DNA of 38,520 bases from Planctomycetota bacterium. GTDB lineage: Bacteria > Planctomycetota > Phycisphaerae > Sedimentisphaerales > Anaerohalosphaeraceae. Positions 33,702 to 38,520 of the stretch are shown here, in pieces. Position 1 is the stretch's first letter, and the number at the start of each line of letters is the position of its first letter. The notes under the pieces were generated by a model, which was given only the letters and a program-made list of their open reading frames with translations, had not been told where the DNA came from and made no database searches. Both the position numbers and the translations under genes were made by a program. The DNA lies in NCBI GenBank assembly GCA_013349435.1, contig DUZQ01000023.1, positions 1 through 38,520 on the forward strand, in the 5' to 3' direction.

Positions 33702-34319
33702 CTATTTTGTAATTTTGATTGGATTGATTTTAGCCGGCACTCCGACTGCAACAGAGTCAGCAGGAACATCTTTCAGTACAACAGCATTGGCTCCAATATG
33801 TGATCCTGGACCTATCTTTATTGCACCAATAATTTTAGCTCCTGCGTAAATAGTTACAAAAGAACCTATCTGAGGGTAATCTGATGCATCTGCTTTGAAA
33901 CCGACCTTGCCCCTGCCACCAAGCGCCACTTGTTGGTAAATCGTAACACCTTCTCCAATTGTTACTCCAGCACCTATTACCACGCCGTTTGGATGTGGTA
34001 ATTGTAGACCTGGTCCAATACGTGATTCTGGATGAATCTCTGCCCCCGAATACTCGTAGCTAAAACGACGGATGAGAATTCTAAGAAGCTTCCAAAACGG
34101 GCGGTGAAAAAAACGGACAAGCCGATAACTAACAACAGTATTATATCCAGGGATAAATAGGAATCGAGTGGCAGCCCGCAGAACATTTATCTTTTCTCCG
34201 CGAAGATCATAAATAAAACATTGCACTATACTTTGCGGTTCAGCAATGATAATATCTTCTGAATCAACCTGCATTTTCATTATACGGTAATAGCTGCTAA
34301 AATAGTCATCAATTTCCAA
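33702..34319 (-). CDS. Serine-acetyltransferase-like hexapeptide acyltransferase
   Basis: 205 residues from a TTG at 34319, overlapping the murB stop by 11 bases; an alternative is the Met about 13 residues later. The C-terminal part is a left-handed beta-helix of hexapeptide repeats (HPESRIGPGLQLPHPNGVVIG, GVTIGEGVTIYQQVALGGRG, GAKIIGAIKIGPGSHIGANAVVLKDVP), with the His and Gly typical of CysE/serine-acetyltransferase-type enzymes. It is 60-70 residues shorter than E. coli CysE, as is usual for the versions found in polysaccharide loci. Acetylation of a sugar is more likely than cysteine synthesis here (inference). Confidence 0.85.
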   Translation of the reverse strand: MEIDDYFSSYYRIMKMQVDSEDIIIAEPQSIVQCFIYDLRGEKINVLRAATRFLFIPGYNTVVSYRLVRFFHRPFWKLLRILIRRFSYEYSGAEIHPESRIGPGLQLPHPNGVVIGAGVTIGEGVTIYQQVALGGRGKVGFKADASDYPQIGSFVTIYAGAKIIGAIKIGPGSHIGANAVVLKDVPADSVAVGVPAKINPIKITK

Positions 34320-35271
34320 ACTGATCTAGTCTGACAGTTTCCCCTGACACGGTTATACACTTAATCTCGCATTGGAGCCAAACACCGACTTGTTCATAAA
34401 CCTCTTGCCTCACTTTACCTATTAGTTCGATAACATCTTTCGAACTGGCATGACCAAGATTTACAATAAAGTTCGCATGCTTGGCGCTAACTTGTGCGTC
34501 GCCGACAGACCAACCTTTACATCCAGCTTCTTCTATCATTTTACCAGGAGGCCCTATCTCTTTGTAAGTTGTAGGGTCACTCAGAAAAACCGAGCCGCAG
34601 TTAGGCTCGCGCCCTGGAAATTTATTCCTCCGATTACGAAGTATCTCAAGCATCCTTCTGTGAATATCGTCAATATCCCCCCTTTGAAGCTTCAGGGATA
34701 CTTCAACAACAATGTCCTTACTTTCTTGAAAGGAACTGCTTCTGTAAGAAAAATCGCAATATCTGGACGGAACCTTCACAGATTGTCCATTAAGTTTGAC
34801 CACAGTAACATCCACAACCACATCACTAATACTCTGTCGTTGACTGCCTCCATTCATAACAACAAGACCACCAAGAGTACCTGGTATGCCAACAATATGC
34901 TCTATCCCCGTCAATCCAATGTCACCGACTCTCCTGGCAAGCCGACAAACAGGAACACCAGCTCCTCCTATTACATTTAAACCATCAATAAGTATATATG
35001 AAAAAGCTCCTGCAATCTTCACTATTACCCCGCGTAATCCGCCATCATCAAACAGTAGATTGGTTCCGTTGCCGATAACGACATATGGAACCTCCAATTC
35101 AGTCAAGATAAGGATTGTATCAGCAACCTGCTTCACACCCTCAGGTTCAACCAAAAGGTCGGCAGGTCCGCCAATACGCCAAGAAGACTGTGTACTCAAA
35201 GGTATGTTTTCTAAGATATTTCTGATTCCTGAACGACGGAATTTTTGAACAATCTTATCGATTCTCTCCAT
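34309..35271 (-). CDS. murB: UDP-N-acetylenolpyruvoylglucosamine reductase
   Basis: 320 residues from the ATG at 35271, eight bases after the murA stop; a longer frame from 35322 would overlap murA. It reduces UDP-GlcNAc-enolpyruvate to UDP-MurNAc with NADPH and FAD. FAD-domain marks are VIGNGTNLL (66-73), GIEHIVGIPGTLGG (122-135) and DFSYRSSSF (173-181, Arg178). The catalytic Ser227 is in PNCGSVFLSDP and the Glu302 of the C-terminal motif is in QCEIKCI; both are kept. The N-terminal FAD motif reads SWRIGGPADLLVEPE. It is not part of a division/cell-wall cluster but of the polysaccharide operon, right after murA. Confidence 0.9.
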   Translation of the reverse strand: MERIDKIVQKFRRSGIRNILENIPLSTQSSWRIGGPADLLVEPEGVKQVADTILILTELEVPYVVIGNGTNLLFDDGGLRGVIVKIAGAFSYILIDGLNVIGGAGVPVCRLARRVGDIGLTGIEHIVGIPGTLGGLVVMNGGSQRQSISDVVVDVTVVKLNGQSVKVPSRYCDFSYRSSSFQESKDIVVEVSLKLQRGDIDDIHRRMLEILRNRRNKFPGREPNCGSVFLSDPTTYKEIGPPGKMIEEAGCKGWSVGDAQVSAKHANFIVNLGHASSKDVIELIGKVRQEVYEQVGVWLQCEIKCITVSGETVRLDQFGN

Positions 35272-35279
35272 AAAATTCT

Positions 35280-36533
35280 CTAAACAGCAATGCTTCGTAT
35301 ATCTATGCCTAAACCTTGGCATTTTTCATCAAAGTTTTCATAGCCACGTTCAATTTGATAAATGTTATTGATCCGAGTTTTACCTTTTGCAACCAAGGCG
35401 GCGATTACCAATGAAGCCCCACACCTCAAATCTAATGCCGTCACTTCTGCTCCATGTAATTGACAGCCTCCGTTTACTACGGCACAGTTGCCAAATTGAA
35501 TTATATCCATACCCATCCGTCGAAACTCACCTACATATCCAAACCGCTCAGGAAACCGCTGGTCGGTAACAGTGCTTTCACCTTTTGCCTGGCTGGCTAA
35601 TGCGGCAAAAATAGGTTGCATATCGGAGTTTACTATTGGATATGGACCTGTGACTAAGTGGATAGGCTTGAGCGACGATGGTCCCTTTACGTATAAATCA
35701 CCGCCCCATTCATACAATTCCACTCCAGCATTCTTTAGTAAAAATGCATCTCCTGGAATAGTAGAAAGATCAAAGCCCTTTATTCTAATCTCAGCACCAC
35801 AAATGCCAGCTGCCGCAATAAATGTGACAGCTTCGTCCCATGCCTTCATTATTGTATAATCACCACCACTAAAACCCTTTACACCATCAATTTCTATACG
35901 TCGATTGTGTATTGTTATCTTTGCACCGAGCGTATTCAGAAAATTCGCAAGATCCTCGACCTCTGGCCTGGTGTGAGCATTTAGTATACTCGTATGGCCC
36001 TTTGCAAAACAGGCCGCGAGCATTATATTTTCAGTTCCACTCGTTGTAGCGATAGGTAACTCTATTTCAGCTCCAACAAGCTTATCAACGTGACCCTCAA
36101 TTCTATCCTCATGCTGTGTGATACTTGCACCAAGTTTTTTTAGCCCCTCGAGATGTAAGTCAAATTTGCGATCTCCGAGCTTACACCCTCCGGGAATACC
36201 AATACTTACTTTTCCTTTCCGTCCCAACAGCAGCCCAAGCAATAGAAGTGAATAGCGAATGCGTAAGGCCAATTCAGAAGATAGTTGCCATTCGGTTAAA
36301 ACCGTATCTTCGATGTGCAATGAGGAACCATCTACATGAAATTTTGCACCCATAGCCTGAAATATTTCTAATAAAGCCTTCACGTCTTTAAGATTATTCG
36401 GCAAACCACGTAATGTTACAGGTTCGTCTGCAGCAAATGCTGCCACAATGATAGGAAGAGCGGCATTCTTCGCTCCGCTAAGCTCCACGGTTCCATGAAG
36501 TGAACACGGACCATGTATTTCATAACATTTCAT
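35280..36533 (-). CDS. murA: UDP-N-acetylglucosamine 1-carboxyvinyltransferase
   Basis: 417 residues, normal for MurA, the enzyme that adds enolpyruvate from PEP to UDP-GlcNAc. Catalytic and binding residues are all visible: Lys22 (SGAKNAALP), Cys117 in IPGGCKLGDRKFD (the fosfomycin-sensitive Cys; family motif PGGC.IG.RPVD), Asp304 in NSDMQPIF, and Arg396 in IYQIERGYE. The sequence is rather divergent from housekeeping forms (GDRKFD for GARPVD, FRRMGMDI region altered), which suggests a secondary copy. It is the first gene of the operon that runs to 16865; a candidate promoter lies at 36549-36578. Confidence 0.9.
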   Translation of the reverse strand: MKCYEIHGPCSLHGTVELSGAKNAALPIIVAAFAADEPVTLRGLPNNLKDVKALLEIFQAMGAKFHVDGSSLHIEDTVLTEWQLSSELALRIRYSLLLLGLLLGRKGKVSIGIPGGCKLGDRKFDLHLEGLKKLGASITQHEDRIEGHVDKLVGAEIELPIATTSGTENIMLAACFAKGHTSILNAHTRPEVEDLANFLNTLGAKITIHNRRIEIDGVKGFSGGDYTIMKAWDEAVTFIAAAGICGAEIRIKGFDLSTIPGDAFLLKNAGVELYEWGGDLYVKGPSSLKPIHLVTGPYPIVNSDMQPIFAALASQAKGESTVTDQRFPERFGYVGEFRRMGMDIIQFGNCAVVNGGCQLHGAEVTALDLRCGASLVIAALVAKGKTRINNIYQIERGYENFDEKCQGLGIDIRSIAV

Positions 36534-36548
36534 CTTTATGCTATCCTA

Positions 36549-36578
36549 ATCATAAGTTAGCTTGCTTTCTTCAACCAA
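36549..36578 (-). promoter_or_regulatory. Candidate promoter of the murA-led operon
   Basis: On the minus strand TTGGTT (36578-36573), an 18-bp spacer and TATGAT (36554-36549, 5/6) lie 16 bp before the murA ATG. The -35 is weak and the leader would be very short. No better match is present in 36534-36690. The rest of the 406-bp gap up to 36939 holds the repeat copies listed separately. Confidence 0.3.
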
Positions 36579-36697
36579 ACTCAATACCTTCAAAAGATAC
36601 ACCCCAATTTTGTCGCAAAAGAGGCCGTTATTGTCATTCTAAACCTTTCAAATTACCTATCTAACTCAAACTGCACTATCTCAAATGTCAAATTATT

Positions 36698-36787
36698 ATA
36701 GACTCCGTCCTTGTCGGGTGCGACTTAGCGCCAAACTCGCAGACATCAGATCTACTACAAAGGCTGGTTTCGAGAATTATACCGCCG
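36698..36787. repeat. Dispersed repeat, copy 1 (left of the STGPRTAEGK gene)
   Basis: About 90 bp starting ATAGACTCCGTCC, continuing GTCGGGTGCGACTTAGCGCC and ending TTTCGAGAATTATACCG. It matches the segment 37687-37773 in order and orientation, with conserved ends and a diverged middle. The two copies lie on either side of the gene 36940-37575. It has no coding content. Confidence 0.8.
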
Positions 36788-36832
36788 CTTTGTCGCCCCT
36801 GCGAAAGCAAATGGCTACGACCTAAAAACTGG

Positions 36833-36899
36833 ATTCCTGCTTCCCGCCCCTGCCTCCGCAGGGGTGACATTCCTTTGCGGGGGCAAGCTTCTCAGGAAT
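36833..36899. repeat. REP-like nested palindrome
   Basis: An outer pair ATTCCTG (36833-36839) and CAGGAAT (36893-36899) encloses a perfect hairpin CCCCTGC (36847-36853), loop CTCC, GCAGGGG (36858-36864), and a second G/C-rich part (TTTGCGGGGGCAAG). This is the common 'ggattcctg...caggaatgaca' type of intergenic repeat. It lies between copy 1 and the STGPRTAEGK gene and could also act as a transcription-blocking hairpin. Confidence 0.7.
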
Positions 36900-36939
36900 G
36901 ACAAAATAATGTTTCCGCAACATGAACAAATTAAGCACA

Positions 36940-37575
36940 TCACCTATCATCTCTACTAACATTTACATCTATCGCTAATGGGGCAGATATTTTATGGCCA
37001 AGGCGGACGGCCTGAAGCCTTTGCAACTCATGCAACGCCTTATAGAGTGTGCGGTCAATATGGGCCTCATAGCGACGGAACTTGCCAAGTGTATTAGAAC
37101 CGGCAAAGTCAGCGTGAACAGCACGGCCCAATGACACATCATCAGGAACATCATCGTCTGAATCTTCTTTCGCTGAAGCTCCTGAAGATACAATTTCTGT
37201 TGAGCCATCTTCATAAGTTTTTGTAAGGTTCATAACAGGAAGGGGACTTTGGGCGGGTCTGATTACTTGAAAAGAAGACAGGTTGCTAAGAAGCTCAACT
37301 CCTATTTTGCCAACTCTTTTCAAACGCCAAAATGAGGCGATTATTCGATCTGCGAGAAGCTGCTCCAATTGGCCAACCGGTGCAAGCTCCAAATACAGAC
37401 TTTGGTGGAAGTTCATAAAATCGATTTCGCTCTCTCCCTTGATGACGATATCTTTTGACAACAAGCCATGCTTTACTGAATTCTTCGATACCTCCAACTT
37501 GCCTTCAGCAGTCCGCGGCCCGGTGGAGCCTTGAGCATTTCTACGATTCGCCTGCATCTGTTTTTCAGAGGTCAT
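36940..37575 (-). CDS. Conserved protein of unknown function with the STGPRTAEGK N-terminus
   Basis: 211 residues, hydrophilic, no signal peptide or membrane span. It opens with NRRNAQGSTGPRTAEGKLEVS and SKNSVKHGLLS, a motif I know from many planctomycete and acidobacterial hypothetical proteins that occur in several copies per genome; no function is established to my knowledge. The middle has helical segments (LEQLLADRIIASFWRLKRVGKIG) and an acidic linker (KEDSDDDVPDDVS), then RRYEAHIDRTLYKALHELQRLQ, a conserved helix. It interrupts the polysaccharide locus between wecB and murA and is flanked by direct repeats, which suggests an inserted unit. Confidence 0.7.
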   Translation of the reverse strand: MTSEKQMQANRRNAQGSTGPRTAEGKLEVSKNSVKHGLLSKDIVIKGESEIDFMNFHQSLYLELAPVGQLEQLLADRIIASFWRLKRVGKIGVELLSNLSSFQVIRPAQSPLPVMNLTKTYEDGSTEIVSSGASAKEDSDDDVPDDVSLGRAVHADFAGSNTLGKFRRYEAHIDRTLYKALHELQRLQAVRLGHKISAPLAIDVNVSRDDR

Positions 37576-37686
37576 TACAAACTACTCACAAATTATTAGA
37601 AGCTGTGACACAAAAATGGCTTTGTTTGGTAATTTTAATTATCAGCATCTTGAAAAATTAATCATAAAGAAAGATAGTCTGTATCC

Positions 37687-37773
37687 ATAGACTCCGTCCC
37701 TGTGGGGTGCAATTAGGCGCTGATTCTGCAAATCATTTCACTTAAGATACGTAGATTTCGAGAATTACGCCGA
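37687..37773. repeat. Dispersed repeat, copy 2 (right of the STGPRTAEGK gene)
   Basis: Second copy of the 90-bp repeat: ATAGACTCCGTCC (37687-37699), GTGGGGTGCAATTAGGCGC, and TTTCGAGAATTACGCCG near the end. Identical orientation to copy 1 at 36698. Together with that copy it brackets about 0.9 kb containing only the STGPRTAEGK gene and the REP-like palindrome. Confidence 0.8.
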
Positions 37774-37855
37774 GATAATCAGATACGCACTCTTTTTCCA
37801 TAAGTCTAAATTATAGCTTTATTTACGTGTATATCGGCGGATTGTTCGGCCCACT

Positions 37856-38520
37856 TCACGCCTCGCCAATTATTCTTGCGATCCGCTCGGCAGCCCTGCC
37901 GTCCCATAATTTTGGAATCCCGCCGCTACTGCCTGTGCCCCCATCCCTGATTTGACGGTAATTATACAAAATATCCCCCGTGGTAATATGCACAAGCCTA
38001 TTCGTACCCTCCGTAATTGTTACCGGCCTTTCGGTATTTTCACGCAGTGTCATGCACGGTATCCCCAGTATCGTCGTTTCCTCCTGTATCCCGCCCGAAT
38101 CCGTCAGCACCAAAGCAGCATTACTCATCAGACACAAAAAGTCCAGATATCCTACAGGCTCAAGCAATATAAGGTTCGACAGTGCCTCCATTCGCTTTTC
38201 AAGCCCTTTACCCTTAATATTGTCCCGCGTTCGGGGATGAATCGGAAAGACCAGTTTCATCTCCTTAGCTATCTCTTCAAACGCAGTAACGATTCGCCCA
38301 AAGGCGTCCATATCATCGACATTGCTCGGCCGATGTAATGTGATCGCCGCATACTCCTTAGCACAAAGCCCCAAACGCTCCAAAATGTCCGATTTATCGG
38401 CCTTTTCCTTGTTTGCAAGCAGCGTATCAATCATAACATTGCCGACAAAATGCACCTTAGAAGCATCTATGCCTTCATTTTTGAGATTATCAACCCCGGA
38501 CTGCTCGGTAACAAACAGCA
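37856..38520 (-). CDS. wecB: UDP-N-acetylglucosamine 2-epimerase, non-hydrolysing (5' end beyond window)
   Basis: The frame stays open to the window edge: upstream of the ATG at 38455 the sequence still reads as WecB (LFVTEQSGVDNLKNEGI, then VHFVGNVMIDTLL), so that ATG is internal. About 221 residues of a protein near 360-380 are visible. The marks are LHRPSNVDD, FPIHPRTRDNI, LTDSGGIQEETTILGIPCMTLRENTERPVT and EGTNRLV, with the residues that bind UDP and the substrate. It interconverts UDP-GlcNAc and UDP-ManNAc, a precursor for surface polysaccharide. It lies on the same strand as the operon that starts at murA but is separated from it by the repeat-flanked gene. Confidence 0.92.
   Translation of the reverse strand, partial: LFVTEQSGVDNLKNEGIDASKVHFVGNVMIDTLLANKEKADKSDILERLGLCAKEYAAITLHRPSNVDDMDAFGRIVTAFEEIAKEMKLVFPIHPRTRDNIKGKGLEKRMEALSNLILLEPVGYLDFLCLMSNAALVLTDSGGIQEETTILGIPCMTLRENTERPVTITEGTNRLVHITTGDILYNYRQIRDGGTGSSGGIPKLWDGRAAERIARIIGEA

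Noticed and set aside
33692..33769. 26-residue N-terminal extension of the flippase
   Set aside because: It overlaps the acetyltransferase gene and precedes the first membrane span without need; the ATG at 33691 was preferred.
36688..36870. 60-residue frame (MSPLRRQGREAG...)
   Set aside because: It is the translation of the dispersed repeat and REP-like palindrome; such frames recur wherever the repeat does.

Overview
The window reads as chromosomal DNA from a Gram-negative-type bacterium of the Planctomycetota, most likely a Phycisphaerae/Sedimentisphaerales-like lineage. The signs are four secreted proteins with PEP-CTERM sorting tails, two secreted proteins with dockerin-type EF-hand repeats, an ECF sigma factor fused through a membrane span to a large C-terminal domain, a Kdo transferase (outer-membrane LPS) and a protein of the 'STGPRTAEGK' type. 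The taxon is inferred from gene content only; there is no rRNA here.

Left part (1-16864), mixed singletons and small operons: a truncated-by-window ECF sigma factor with a C-terminal extension; a secreted bilobed aspartic-protease-like protein with a dockerin; a STAS-domain protein; RNase III behind a consensus promoter; a secreted DUF11-like/beta-helix/dockerin-like protein; three clustered PEP-CTERM proteins, two of them tandem paralogues; a 143-bp fold-back element; Kdo transferase; a GT39-type membrane glycosyltransferase; a MITE-like insertion with terminal inverted repeats and a 9-bp target duplication; a Tat/lipoprotein alkaline-phosphatase-superfamily ('sulfatase') protein; tRNA-Val(CAC); a fourth PEP-CTERM gene behind a promoter and a tiny leader ORF; and the 3' remnant of a beta-helix-type gene.

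Right part (16865-38520), a polysaccharide locus read entirely on the minus strand: wecB (UDP-GlcNAc 2-epimerase, cut by the window end), an interposed repeat-flanked gene, and then 17 tightly packed genes (gaps mostly under 75 bp, several overlaps): murA, murB, a serine-acetyltransferase-like enzyme, a Wzx flippase, GT4, a Wzy/O-antigen-ligase-like protein, GT4, GT4, beta-helix protein, membrane beta-propeller, 3-hydroxyacyl-CoA dehydrogenase, thiolase, GNAT, sulfotransferase, DegT aminotransferase, a possible FemAB/GNAT-fold protein and an ATP-grasp ligase.

The Wzx/Wzy/GT genes supply assembly, flipping and polymerisation of a surface polysaccharide. The downstream block looks like a decoration module: an amino sugar (DegT), N- or O-acyl groups (GNAT, SAT-like), amide bonds (ATP-grasp), sulfate (sulfotransferase) and perhaps a custom acyl chain (thiolase plus 3-hydroxyacyl-CoA dehydrogenase). 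The murA-murB pair at the head of the operon suggests a lactyl-ether sugar (muramic-acid-like) as a building block. This combination is the most unusual system in the window; the biochemical assignment is inference from domains and gene order.
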